Source of the DNA: G963663525 sp963663525
GTDB lineage: Bacteria; Myxococcota_A; SURF-8; G963663525
Assembly: GCA_963663525.2 (NCBI GenBank)
Contig: CAXXHC010000004.1
Span: forward strand, 744,001 to 808,000
Direction: 5' to 3'
DNA length: 64,000 bases
In this document: positions 25,301 through 37,100 of the stretch, piece after piece
Numbering within the stretch: position 1 is the first letter of the stretch
How the letters are laid out: each line of letters starts with the position of its first letter
Translations under genes and position numbers: made by a program
The notes under the pieces: model-generated
The model's database searches: none
What the model was told of the DNA's origin: nothing
What the model saw: only the letters and a program-made list of their open reading frames with translations

Positions 25301-27960
25301 AATCTTCGAGCTTTAAAAACACCGTAGTCGTCCTGTGGAACCAGTGGAGACCCACCCCAAATTTTCACTCCGACTTCATTGCCTTTTTGCAGGGTTCCGT
25401 CTTTATCGGCCAGCCACAGACCTACGGGAAGAATATCGAAGACTTTCCTGAACATTTTTTCGCTGCGCAGGATGGCTTTTTCGGCTTCTTTTCGTTCTGT
25501 GATGTCGCGGATATTGAGGACGATGCCTCCGATACGGGGATCGTCGAGGTAATTGGTACCGATGGCTTCAAGATAGAGCCATTCGCCATTTTTTGCCTGA
25601 TGACGATAAACGTTCATCGCAGTGGCTTTGGGATGGTTAAGGATCTCCGCCATGGATTTCGCCATGGATGCCCGATCATCGGGGTGAATGTGTTCGTATC
25701 CGTTCGTGCCAAGATAATCTTTGGCCGTGTACCCTGTGACTCGTTCGACGGAATCGCTGACGAACAGTTCGTTGGCGTTTTTGTCGATCACTACCACGAT
25801 GTCGCTGGAGTTTTTCAGCAGCAGTCGGAAGCGTTCCTCGCTGGATCGTAGCGCTTCTTCCGCTTGTTTTCTCTCGGTGATGTCGGTGGAGATTCCGACC
25901 ATGCCGATGGGGCGGCCATGGTCGTCGTGTACCAGTTTCGTGCGGCAGAAAAGGGTGATTTCCTTGCCGTCTTCCGTTTTATTGATAACTTCTCCGCTCC
26001 AGGAACCATCGCGACGGGTGGTTTCGATGATGTCGCGTTGACTGGGGCCGAGGTCTTCGTTTTCTCCATAACATTCAACCGTTTGCCCGATAATTTCTTC
26101 GGGGGTTTTCCCGAATGTCCTGCATTCCGCTTGATTTACGTACGTAATCACGCCATCGAGATCGGTTGCCGTAATCATGTCCTGAATCTGATCGAGAAGC
26201 AGGCTTTGAAAACGCAGGGCTGTTTCCGCTTCTTTCTGCTTGCTGATATCGGCGCAGAAACCAATGTATCGATCGTCGGAAATTTCGGAGGCTTCGAGCG
26301 ACGCATACAAATTGCTACCGTCTTTTTTATGTAAAATGATTTCGGCGCGAACCTTCCCGGTGGTTTTTAAATCCATAAATGAAGCAATCGCTTCAGGAGG
26401 CGCGTCCGGGGGAACGAGATCCCGGATCGACATGCTTAAAAGTTCTTTCCGAGAGTATCCGGTCATGTCGCAGGCGGCTTGATTCACATCGATGTAGCGG
26501 CCTTCCGGGTCCGTAATGAAAATACCTTCCGGGGCGTTCTCTACGTAAGACCTGTATTTTTCTTCGCTTTCCTTTAAAGCGAATTCGGCCTTTTTTCTTT
26601 CCGTGGTATCTCGGAAAATGCCGATGTGTACTTCCCGATCCCCGATTTTCGTGGTGCCGCCGGAACTGATTTCGACGGGTATCAGTTTTCCATCTTTCCG
26701 ATGAATGCTGATTTCAGAATACATCAAGCCCGCGATTTGAATGGCCTTCTTGAAACCTTCACGATACGATTCAGCTTCTTCCTTTGGGTGCAACTCCGAC
26801 TGGTGCATGTTCAGAAGTTCTTCTTTCGAATAGCCTGTGATTTTCTCGGCTTGAGTGTTGCAATCAAGAATCATTCCTGTATGGATATCCGCGACCATGA
26901 TTGCATCGTGGGCGTTTTCGAAAAGCACCCGGTAATGTTCCTCACTTTCTTTCAGCTTTTGCTGCGCTATTTTGGTGGCCGTGATATTGCGCTGGGCTCC
27001 CCAAATGCGTACCAGGCAACCGTTTTCGATGGCCGCCGAGAACGATTCGGACAGGTACAGCGGTTGGCCGTCTTTATCCACATCGACGGTTTCCTGGTCG
27101 TGCACGCGGTACTGTTCCGCTCGAACGGCGAGCAGGGCACGCTGGCCGTAATCCGGGGCGAAATCTTTGGCAACCTTTCCGATCATGTCCTGGGCGGTAA
27201 GGCCGTACATCAGAGCCAACGCCTCGTTGACGTCTCCTACGACGGCGTAAGTGTCGATGAGCGCGGTGACTTCCTCGTCGGGCAGGTCGATTGGAACCGG
27301 TTGAGCAAGGTCGATGCGGTAGATTCCTTCACTGGCGTTGGCGATGAAATTCCGGTAATTTTGCTCGCTTTTTTTCAGATTGTTCAGAACGGTGGTGAGT
27401 TTTGAAACGTTGACACCATGGGCTACGAGAAAAGACTCGCCATCGAAGAAGTCATGTTTTCCCGTGAATGAATACGGAATTTCTTCTCCATGTTTGGTCG
27501 TGACAAAGGCCTCGACATTTGCGGTACCCTTTTCGAAAACGTCACGGATTGATTCGAGAATTTTTATTTTATCCGTCTCGTCGCGAAAAAAGTCGAGTAC
27601 GTCTTTTCCGGTGAGTTCTTCGGGACTGTATCCTAAGACTTTTTCCGGTTCTTTGTTCCAACGAACCAATCGATGATCTTTGTCGACGATGCAGACCAGA
27701 CCGGGGAGGTTGTCGAGGATTTCATCGGAAAAACGCTTGTCGGAACGGGGAGGGGAGGGAAGATTGTTCGAAGAAGCCAGACGGCTTTCCAATTCCGCGA
27801 TACGCCGACGGGCTTGTTCGAGTTCTTCTTCAAGCTGAATCTCGGTGGTTTTTTCTGGTTGATCGTGCGTCGCGTCCGACAAGGTTCCCCCCTTCAGGTG
27901 TGCCATGTCAATGAAATTTAAAGGAGAATCAACTCCCCTAACTAACCACGAGTTTACCAT
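22324..27960 (-). CDS. Hybrid sensor histidine kinase with ten PAS domains, one GAF domain and a receiver
   Basis: 1878-residue soluble sensor kinase. From the N-terminus: a short coiled coil, seven PAS domains (seen by ITERKxAE-type ends and CIVDKDHR, GIFITDPEGR, MITATDLDG, VVVIDKNA, LWLADKDG starts), a GAF domain (around YVALLNEDGDENEVLF), three more PAS domains, then the kinase core: phospho-acceptor GGVAHDFNNLLT, N-box VVNARDAI, G1 DNGIGMD, G2 GTGLGLA. A C-terminal receiver has the phospho-Asp in LLITDIVMPKMNG, with TSGY and GKPY. No membrane segment is seen, so signals are probably cytoplasmic, such as redox state or small ligands. Start is uncertain: ATG 27960 or ATG 27906; neither has a strong ribosome site. 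No separate output regulator lies nearby. Confidence 0.93.
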   Translation of the reverse strand: MVNSWLVRGVDSPLNFIDMAHLKGGTLSDATHDQPEKTTEIQLEEELEQARRRIAELESRLASSNNLPSPPRSDKRFSDEILDNLPGLVCIVDKDHRLVRWNKEPEKVLGYSPEELTGKDVLDFFRDETDKIKILESIRDVFEKGTANVEAFVTTKHGEEIPYSFTGKHDFFDGESFLVAHGVNVSKLTTVLNNLKKSEQNYRNFIANASEGIYRIDLAQPVPIDLPDEEVTALIDTYAVVGDVNEALALMYGLTAQDMIGKVAKDFAPDYGQRALLAVRAEQYRVHDQETVDVDKDGQPLYLSESFSAAIENGCLVRIWGAQRNITATKIAQQKLKESEEHYRVLFENAHDAIMVADIHTGMILDCNTQAEKITGYSKEELLNMHQSELHPKEEAESYREGFKKAIQIAGLMYSEISIHRKDGKLIPVEISSGGTTKIGDREVHIGIFRDTTERKKAEFALKESEEKYRSYVENAPEGIFITDPEGRYIDVNQAACDMTGYSRKELLSMSIRDLVPPDAPPEAIASFMDLKTTGKVRAEIILHKKDGSNLYASLEASEISDDRYIGFCADISKQKEAETALRFQSLLLDQIQDMITATDLDGVITYVNQAECRTFGKTPEEIIGQTVECYGENEDLGPSQRDIIETTRRDGSWSGEVINKTEDGKEITLFCRTKLVHDDHGRPIGMVGISTDITERKQAEEALRSSEERFRLLLKNSSDIVVVIDKNANELFVSDSVERVTGYTAKDYLGTNGYEHIHPDDRASMAKSMAEILNHPKATAMNVYRHQAKNGEWLYLEAIGTNYLDDPRIGGIVLNIRDITERKEAEKAILRSEKMFRKVFDILPVGLWLADKDGTLQKGNEVGVKIWGGSPLVPQDDYGVFKARRLPSREEIAPDDWALAHTVNKGVTILDELIEIDAFDGETRIILNSTAPVLDDNGEVLAAIVVNQDITQLKNAELKLAQALENTKKMAEETQIFFEASKSVLEEKTFLTTARKLFDACCRMTGAVSGYVALLNEDGDENEVLFLEDGGLPCSVNPDLPMPIRGLRAEAYVDKKVVWDNDFAQSKWMEYMPEGHVDLKNVLFAPLIIHGKAVGLLGIANKPTDFTEHDAQIAQTLGDLAAIALQNSLTRETLELSEARARSYIESAPYGVFISDINRDIIQVNEAACIITGYSREELLERSVQDLTPPEKTEEHLQLFSKFLEKKRVSEEIEFKPKTGPNRYWSVSAVHLSDTRFIAFVSDITERKQIEQALRESEETFRALAENSIDTIMRFDRQFRHLYTNPIVENLTGIKAEEFIGRTHEELGFPPDLCAIWEEAIQHVFDTNEVHRIEFCLPNGIWMDWLLMPELNDQGEVIAVITSSRDITQRVETEKRLQLVTNATADLIYEWDLENDSLTWFGDIDAKLGYDPCTIQPTLEHWLSLIHEKDRPDLEDAVTLHRKSTEPIHYEYRIQHGDGSWRYWSDFGQPILDENNKPIKWIGACTDITDKKQIEAQLRQSQKMESIGRLAGGVAHDFNNLLTSIQGNVSLGMMDLSPNHPLYDTLDEISQSTLRATKLTKQLLAFSRKQIIEPKVLDPNELLGTLKKMLGRLIGEDIPILWKLAEDLGRIRADSGQIEQVIVNMVVNARDAIAEGGKITIETANAKLDESYVQQHLQVATGDYVMIAVSDNGIGMDAETISKIFEPFFTTKEKDKGTGLGLATAFGIVKQHGGSIEVYSELGEGSTFKIFLPMVKEEVKSEKRRKIVKNLPRGNETILVVEDEPMVRKVATRLLSRQGYQVFDAETGPKALELVETQGIDIDLLITDIVMPKMNGRELSEILGKKQPSMKTLFTSGYTEEVIAHHGILDQGLEFIGKPYLPDTLALKVREVLDRND

Positions 27961-28096
27961 TATTCACGGAAAAAAAACAATGAAAAGCAGGAAGAAACGA
28001 TAGTAAATTGTGGTGTGTACGAGAAAGGTAGTGCCCATCTCCTAAAAAAGTAGTGGACGGCAAAAAAGAAGTTTTGGTGTGTCGTTTGTAGCGTTT

Positions 28097-28135
28097 TTCC
28101 GGCGGCGCGTTTTGGGAAAGAACGCACCGCCGGAA
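28097..28135 (-). other. Strong hairpin after the giant lipoprotein gene
   Basis: Arms TTCCGGCGG-GCGTT / AACGC-CCGCCGGAA with one unpaired base on each side and a short loop. It begins 12 bases after the stop codon of the giant lipoprotein gene on the minus strand. There is no T-run after it in that direction, so it is likely a 3'-end stability or pause structure rather than a canonical terminator. Confidence 0.5.
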
Positions 28136-28147
28136 CCAACTCCGGAT

Positions 28148-31100
28148 CTATGGTGATCCGCATTCCGCTGCATCCCATGAGCAAGTGTTTTCACAGTCGC
28201 AGGTTTCGTTTCCAGCCCAGCCGCAGGGATTGTGAGGTTGGCAGCAGTAATGGCTTCCGCTGTATCCACTGCAGAAATCGGGGCCGTCTCCCCAACCTCG
28301 GCGACACATGTTGACTTCCGTTTCACAGCCGAACCACTGGGTCGCGGGGGTGGCCTCTCCATCACACTGCCAGAGGTTGTAGCAGTCGGCATCCGTGGCG
28401 CAGTACACCGGCATACACTCACCGTTATCCTCGGTACACATGTCGTAGGTTCCCACACAGTCTACGTTGGAACATCCTGCATAACAGGAAGAAAATCCAG
28501 TGTTTCGGCATAGTTCGTTCACATATACCTGTCCTTCTTCACAGTCCGTCGGGCAACTCTGGGGGTTGGTGGGGAAAATTTCGTAGGGCAGATTCAAATC
28601 CAGAAGCGCCACCGAATTGTGGATGACGCGATACGTGAATTCCGTGACGACCTCCTCGGAGATCCGAAGTTGGAAGGTAGTGCTTCCCATCGGGACATTG
28701 GCGATGATGAAATTTCCTCCCGTGCTGGTATATGGCTGTTCGTTGAGCGTCGAAATACCACCGTCCGAGTTAAAATATCGGACACGGCTCTGGTAGGAGG
28801 AATCGTCCGTTCCTGTCATGTTGCTTGTGGTGATTTGAGCGCATTCAATGGGATGTGCTTCTCCTTGCTCGTCGGTCCAGAACACCCGACCCATGACAAC
28901 CGCAGTGCTTTCCACGATTGAAAGTCCCATATAAGCGTGCAGGTTTTGCACCCAAGTGATTTCGTACATGGGCATTGTGACGTCCTGCGAGTATGGTTCG
29001 ATGGCATATCGGCTCGAAGCGTAATAGGTGTCGTTGAGATCGATGGCAAGCACGTCGATCGGAATGGTTTGCTCTTGAGTGTAGTCGAAATACACGTGGC
29101 CCTGTTCGTTTGAAACGAGTCCGGACGCAATAAACGTTTCTTCATTTTGAGGGAGTAGAAATACCTGAATTCCGGCGAGGTTTTCGAAACCTGTATTTAT
29201 TAACGTTGCGCTGAAATCGTGCGTTTGAATGACCGTGCACTCCGTTTCGGGGTCGCCCTCGTATCCCGTGTCGCAGACGCAATGCCCCTGCACGCAATGG
29301 GCATTGGTTCCGCATTGCACTGACTCGCAGGGGTCGGAGGAGGCGTTTTGCTCGACGGGATAATAGCTCGACGATTCCAGCCAGTCGGTCATGCGGTCGA
29401 GATTGGTGGCGTTGAATTCAAAGAGCGTGTCGTAACCCAGCAGAGTTCCAGCGTTTCCTGTCGTCATGCGGGTGGACTGGGCCTCGATGGCGCCGTCTTC
29501 GAGATTGGCGAGGCGCGTAGTTTCCACGCCGTAGAGATCGTTGGGAAGGGTGAAATCTATAGTATATGCATTGGGATAGTAGACGATCCACTGCTTGCGT
29601 TCCCATGCGCTCGTCAAGGCGTCGAAATCCTTGCGGAAAACGATGCGGGCCATGGATTCACCCGGTACGCCGTCTGCGGTGAAATGCCTTGTATCAGGAT
29701 CCCAGATGGCGTTGGCGATGTAGGCCGAGGCTGGGGGGGCGTCCAGATTCGGCGGCAGCATTTCGCCCGCCTGACCGCGATACACGGACATGGAACCGAA
29801 GGGCGAAAGCAACGGAACGTGGTAAAACGCGAAAGCGGGATCGAAGAAAAGGGTATAAACTAGGTTCATGGCTTCATCGGACGTTAGATCTGTATCGGTC
29901 AAATTCAGCGCCAGTGTCGTCAACACGTAGGGATAGTCGTCCATGCCGCTGTGCTGCGGGGCGTATTCGATGGTCACGCTTTCTCCCTGGGTGCAGCCCG
30001 CTTCGAGTTCCGTCATGGAATATCCGAGAGGGACCAACCCGCCGCCGGGAAGTTTCGCGGCCACCATGGAAAGAACGAGATCCGGGCAAAGCGAACCCTC
30101 GGAATACGGAATCGACGATTGGGCGGCAACCTGGGCCGTAATTTGTTGGCCGGTGGGTTCCGTGACCGATAACGGTTGCGCGTCGAGGGACTCGAAATAA
30201 AGCGGTGCGTAAGGTTCGAAAGGTTCCCAACTTCCCGAAATCGTAGGAAGATCTCCGATCAGTGTTGCGCCGTGCCAGAGTGTTCCTCTAAGAAAATGGG
30301 GCACGGTGGATAGAACGGGCACGAGGTCTTCCGGTTCGGAAAACAGCGTCAGGAGGTTAATCAATCGATTCAAGTCCGCATAGCCGCCCAGGGTCCAGGC
30401 GACTTTTTGCGAGGAGGGCATCCCCTCCACGATATCGTGCTCCTCACGGAAGAATCCACCGCTAAGACTGCCGACGTACCCCGAGGATAGGGGCATGTCC
30501 TCGTTAATGACACTCCCTATTCGGACTCTTGTTAAAACGTGTTCGCTCACAAGAGAGGCGAAATCGTGGTTGAGCAGGTTGGCGTCCATGGGGAAGCCCG
30601 ACTGCGTGAAGAACACTTCTTCCTGGCGCAGGACTTCCGGGTAGGCCGACATGTCCATAGATCCCCTGATTCCGGATAGTTGGCCGATTTTCCGGTTCGG
30701 TGTCAGGGGGATCAGGAGGTCGGAAGCCATGGTTTTCATGACCGAAACGTGGGCATAATTCGGGTGGAAGACGTGGTAATCGCAGGTTGGTTGAGGGCAG
30801 GCGCTACCGGTGTAGAACTCGTCGCCACCGGTGGATAACGCCGTCGTTCCCTGATACACGTTGGCTCCATCGATGGGTTCTCCGGTATATTCGTCGATCA
30901 GCAGGACGCGCACCGTGTCGGGTTCGGCGGAGGCGAAGATGTTCACGGTAAGGGTTTCGGATTCGATCTCGGTTCCTGAAATGGAAGCCGTGACGTTATC
31001 GGGGCCTGCGGCGAATGCTTCGAGCACTCCCTCTGAATCGACGGAGGCATACAGTCCGTAAGTCTGCCACTCGACAAGGGTTTTATCGATGGGCAGCACG

Positions 31101-34100
31101 TGGCCGCTAGCGTCGTAGGCCGCCGCTTCAAGTTGCAATGTGGCTCCGACCTTCAAGGGGCTGATATAGGTGAGGATCTTCAACGAGTCTATTTCGCCGG
31201 TCTGTGCCATTTTCACGCAGCGGGCTGCCGAGCAAACGAATCCGGCGGCGCATTCGCCATCGGTACGGCAGGGTCGCGGATAGCACAGGGAGTCCTCGCC
31301 GCATTCCATGGCGGCATCCCCTGTGGAAAGCACGGGGTAGCGGTTTTCGCATTCCGTCGTGGTGTCGCATTCCGGCACCCTGCACTCGTGTTGCACGTCG
31401 TGGCAGGGATAACCGACCGGGCAGTCGTTTTCACTGTTACAATATTGAAGCGTCAGCGTGCAGAGGGTTTCGGGATCGCCCTCGAATCCGCCGTCACAGA
31501 CGCAAATCCCGCTTTCCTCATTTTCTTCGCAGTGGGCGTTTTCCCCGCATTCCACGAAATAGCAGAGGTCCGCTTCGCAGTATTCGTAAGGATCGCCCTC
31601 GAAGCCTTCGTTGCATTCGCAATACCCTCCGGTCGTGCAATACGTGTTGTCCACCTGACATTCGTGTCCGGTTTCGTTGCAGTCGTGTTCGGGTTCGCAA
31701 AGCATCGCACCGTCACCCGCAAACCCGTTGTCGCAGAGGCAAACGCCTTGATAATCGATGATTTCGCAGTGGGCGTGCGTGGCGCAGGTGACGTCCGCGC
31801 AGTAGTCGTAGCAGTCGGCCAGATCCCAGCTACACAGACCCTCGCCGCAGTCGCAGGAGTCGTTTTCCGCCCAACCGCAAGGATCTCCGTTCTGGCAGCA
31901 ATAGTGCCCACCCTCGTACCCTGCGCAGAAATCGGGAACGGAACCTTCACCGCGTGCGCATTTGCGGGTGACGAAATCGCAGCCGAACCATTGTACCGCA
32001 GGCGGGTCGAAGCCATCGCAAAGCCAGAGATTCGCGCAATCGTCGTGATTTCGGCAATATACGGGCATACATTCACCCTGGTCCGCACTGCACATTTCGT
32101 AGTTCCCCGGACATTCCTCGTTGTAGCAGCTACCCAGGCATTCACCGTTGAATCCGGCGGTCTGACAGGCTCCGTCGGCCCAGACGAAACCCGCTTCGCA
32201 GTCTCCGCTTTCGGCACAGGGGCCCGGATTGTACGGGAATGCATCATAAGGGAGCACGATGTGCGCCACGGTCGCCGTATCTGCACGTGCGAGGATGGAA
32301 AAACGGTACAACTCGGTGTCCTCGATCAAAACCTGGATTTCCGCCTCACCCGGCGGAACGTTGGCGATGAGGAACCCGGCGTGGTTGTTGTTGATGGAAT
32401 CCTGGTTCGCCAATTGAGTGGGAAGTCCGTTGTCGCCGAAATATCGGACTTCCGGCGTAAATGTATGATTTTCGGTGAAAATTCCGATTTTCGCGCATCC
32501 TACCGGGTGTTCCTCTCCCTGTTCGTCCTGCCAAAGCAACATGCCGAATACATGGTTGGCTCCCGTCTCGGCGGTCAGGCCCGCCACCGCTGGACTGGCC
32601 TGGAAAGTGGTGTTGCTCACGACCCAGAGCGTCTCCTCTTCGGCCAAAGCAGGATAGGCGAACTGGTAGGTATCGACGTGGGAATCATCTCCATAGACCA
32701 AGTAGTCCATTTTGGCGTAATAAAGTTCAGGCAGATAATCATCCGGGATGTAATACGTCACGACGACGCGCCCGCTTTCGTCGGCGTAAACCGGCATTTC
32801 AAGGACGGATTCCGATGTCATGCGTTCGTATACATCCACCTGAAGTTCGCCGACCGGCGTCGCGCTGCCGTAGTCCACGATCGTGGCCACGAAATCCTCA
32901 CGGGGCAGGCATTCCACGTCTGGATCGCCTATGAAGCCATCATAGCAGGTACAGATTCCTCTTTCGCAATAGGCGTTTTCGGCGCAGGTCACTTCTTGGC
33001 AGAGATCGTAGCAGTATTCATAGGGATTGCCGGCCCAGTCCTCGGATTGGCAACGACACTGGCCGGTGTCCTCGTCGCAATAGGCGTTCTGGCCGCAGAT
33101 GACGTTCAGGCAGGCGTTCGTCTGCACGGGCCCGTAACTGAAGCTTTCGAGTAGGCTGTTGACGTTGGCCAGGCTGGTATCGTTGAACGCAATGAAATCG
33201 TCGTAGGATAGCTGCGTTTCGCCGCTCTTCAGTCGTGCGGCTCCGGCTTCGATGGCGGAAATGCGGGAGTAATCCGCGCCTTCGAGGTCGTAAGGCAGGC
33301 TGAAGGAGACATCCTCGCCGGTGGGGGCGTAGACGGTCCAGCGTCTTTTTTGCCAGGATGACGTGAATTGGTCGTATTCGTTGGAAAACGACACACGGAC
33401 AAAGGTTGCATCCGTCACGCCTTCGGCAGAGAAACTCTGCATTTGCGAGTCGAACGTGGCGTGCCAGACCGACGGCGCGAATTCCGGCGCGGAAATCGTT
33501 CCCGAAGGCAGGTCGTTCGAAAACTGAACGGAAACCGACGAAATGGACTGATTGGCCATCATGCTGAAAAACATCGAGGCGAAATCGAACATGCCGAAGG
33601 TGTACCATGCGTCGCTATCCAGCGAATCGAGGTAGTCTTCGTTGTCGATGATGGCCATCGTCATTAGGACGTAAGGAAAGCCGTGGAGGTTGCCGTGCTG
33701 GGGCGCGAAACGCACCGTCTGGGAAAATCCGTCTCCTTCATTGCATAAATTTTCTTGGTCCGGGCCCACGCCGAATCCCAGCGGTACGAGACCGAGCCGG
33801 GGATGCAGGGCGGCGACCATCGTAAGGGCGATGTTGGAGCAGTAGGATTCTTCCGCCGATGTCGGTAGGGTGGGCATCGGGCCGAATTGCAGGGTCGCTT
33901 CGTTGGAAAGCGGTATTTTCGCTTGTAAGGAGCCGGAAAGGCTGCTGTTTTCAATAGGCGGGAGATAGTCGAGGTAAGTGATCTCGCTGAAAGTTCCCCA
34001 TTGCTTGTCCAGAGTTTCCTTATAGCTCGAAAGCGTACCGTGCCACAGGTTCGCCCATACCAGCGGTTCTATGTCGAGCAGAAAGTTCTTTAATTCAAGG

Positions 34101-37100
34101 CTGTTGCCGAGGTTTCCCGTCAAGATGCTTATCGCATCCGAGAATCCTATCCGTCCGCCGAAACCCCAAACGGCTGTTACGGGCGAGGATGATGGCGGCG
34201 TAACGATCTGGAACTCGCTCCGGGTGGGTTCGTTGCCGAATTGGAACTGGGCTCCGGAGGAAAAATATACGTCGCCGTTCATGACCGAACCCAACTCCAG
34301 GCGGGTTTCCACCCGTTCGCTCAGGTAATTTCGGAACCCGTGGTTCATCCAGTCGCCTTTTAGCGCGAAACCGGCCTGGGTGGTAAGCATGTCCTGATTA
34401 AGCAGCAAGGACGGCATCCCCGAAAGGTCCATCTGCCCGCGAACCCCCACGACCTGGCCGAGATTTTCATGGGCTGCCAAGGGGATGTGGGCGAAATCGA
34501 TGGAGGTTTTCAGGACGGAGACGTACTCGTAATTCGTGTGGAACACGTGGAAATCACAAGGAGAAACGGCGCAGGAGGAGGGGCAGATGTAGCGTCCGTA
34601 GGCCGAAGAGTACGAACAGGGTTCGGTTCCCTGGTAGACGAAGGCGTTTTCGAGCACCATATTGCTGGACCGGTCGGTGACAATGATCTCTGCCGTTTCT
34701 CCCGCGCGGGCGAGTACGGTAAACGTCACGGCGTCCGCCAGTTGCGGATTGCCTGGAACCGAGGCCAGGATCTCGACGGCTCCGCCTTCATCCAATGCGA
34801 TGACTTCACCCTGGGCTGAGATGATTATCGATTCGGTGTTGCCGGAGGACCAGTTCGCCGCAAATTCGCTTCCTAGCGCCAAAGGATGACCGGAGGCGTC
34901 GTACACGGTGGCGCTCATCTTGCGGATGGCTCCGGGAGGCAGCACGCCGCCGGGTTCGTTGATCTCGATATATGCGATGGCGTCCGGGGAGTCGGGTTCG
35001 TGGCATTTGCCGGACACGCAGACGTATTCGCTGCCGCAGGCCTCGTCATTGGTGCAGGGTTTGGGGCTGCACATCCGTCTTTCGTCGCATTCGATCAGGT
35101 ATTCGCTTTCGGGATACAATGCCTGACAGGTGGCGTCGAGGTTTTCTGGGCATTCCAGTTCCGTGCATTCGTACAAAGGCGTTTTGCAACGCATTTCTTC
35201 GGAGCAGTCGTTGTCGTCGAGGCAGGAAACCGGCCCGCCTTCCCCTTCCGTCGCCGAATCCGCGTCGCCGTCGATTTCCGGGGAGCAGTATTCATACGGA
35301 TCGCCCACGTATCCTTCGTCGCAGAAGCACTCGCCATTGATACACGATGCGTTTTCCGCACAAGAGGGTTCGCACTCGCACCACCAGGCGGAACCCGCAT
35401 ACAGGTTTTCACAGGTTGTATCTTCTCCAGACACGTAATCTTCCGAAGAATCGCACCAGATCGAAGCGAGGTTATCGCAATCGTTCGGGTCCAGCACGGC
35501 GTAGGGATCGCCGTTCAAGAAGAACGGGTTGGCGTAGGGTTCTTCAAGCAGGTTTGCTTCCTCATCGTGAACCGGAATCTGCCGGATTTCCACCTCTTCT
35601 TCATCCAGCCAGCGGATATCGGCGGCTTTCCAGTGCGTGCCGTTTTTGTACATGGACTGCACCATGGGGCTGTCCGTCGGGGTTTCTCCGTCGGAAGAGA
35701 GGTATTGCGCCGCGACACCATGGACGAAGAACGTGATTTTTGCATCGACGGGTTGTGCATCGTTGTTGATCTGGCGTCGGGCGACCACGACGCGGTAGAT
35801 TTCCGCGCTGATTTCGGGGAGTTCGATGACTTCACGACCTGTAGTGGAGGTGACGGAAAACGTAAATGTCGGGTTCACATCGTATCCCCAAAGCGGGTCG
35901 GGATTACCCGCCCAGCAGCTATCGTCCATGCCGCTTTGATCCTGGACGCACTGGTAACCCATAGGAGTGATGGTTGCGCCGCCGTCCGGGTCGAGTTCGT
36001 TCATAGCCCTACAGAGTCCATTAAATCCTTCGCAGATGTCATTGCTGGGTAAGCAAACCGTGTCGGGATCGCAGTCTTCGTCCGTCGTGCAGAATTGATC
36101 CAATGTTCCTTTGCAGAGCCCGCAGGAAATGGGTTCTTCATTGCTTACTAGGGTAGGGGAGTAACCGAACGTTCCCCGTTCCTGCTTGCGTACCAGGTAC
36201 AGGTCGAAGCCCGCTTCTCTGGATGCCTGCTCGTTTTCCCAGGACAGTTCGATGCGCAGGGCAGGCGGTTTGATGCACTCGCCGTTCTCGCACAATCCGC
36301 TTTCGTTTTCGTCTCCGAAGGTACAGGCCGAGCCATCCGGCTTGGGTTCGGGGTCGGTGCATTCACCGTTTGAGGGTTGGCAGACGCCCGCTTTGAGGCA
36401 GGTATTGTTTGGAGTCGGGCACTCGATTTCCTCTCCCGATGCACAGGCCCCGGCACGGCAAAGGTCGTTTTCGGTGCACAAGTTGCCATCATCACAGGAA
36501 TTTCCTTCGTTGATCGCCTTGCAGCCGTCACAGCAGGTGGTTTCCCCGGAGCAGTTGCATTCGCTGCCCGCGCACATGCCGTTGATGCAACGGTCTCCCA
36601 CGGTGTCGGCGTTGCCGTCGTTGCAGGGGGTGTCGTCTACGCGATTGGTGTACGAGCACTGATGGTTCGAGTTGCAGGTGTCCATCGTGCAGTAATTGCC
36701 GTCGGAGACCAGGCAGGGGCTGCCGTCGGGCACCCAGGAGCCGCCGTTGCAGCACGTGCCGATACCGCATTCCGGTTCGTCTTCCGGGACAACCACCGTA
36801 ACTGTTGTATAAGCCCCCGTAATTCCATCGGAAGTTTGCAATGCGAACGCCAGTTTGAATTGCTGGCCCTTCAGTTCGAGCGTAAGCGACATCAAGCCTT
36901 CCAGGATGATGACCCCGACGCCGTCCACCGTGGAGATTTCGCTGTCGAATTCGATGTAGCTGTCCGAACCGACCACTTGCACGATAACTTTGGAGAGCCT
37001 TTCGGTATCTTCAAATTCGGTTTTCAAAATGACTCTGAAGTCCGAACCCACCCGCAATTCGTCCGGCAGGATGATTTCGGTGATATCGGGGGCGCCTTCC

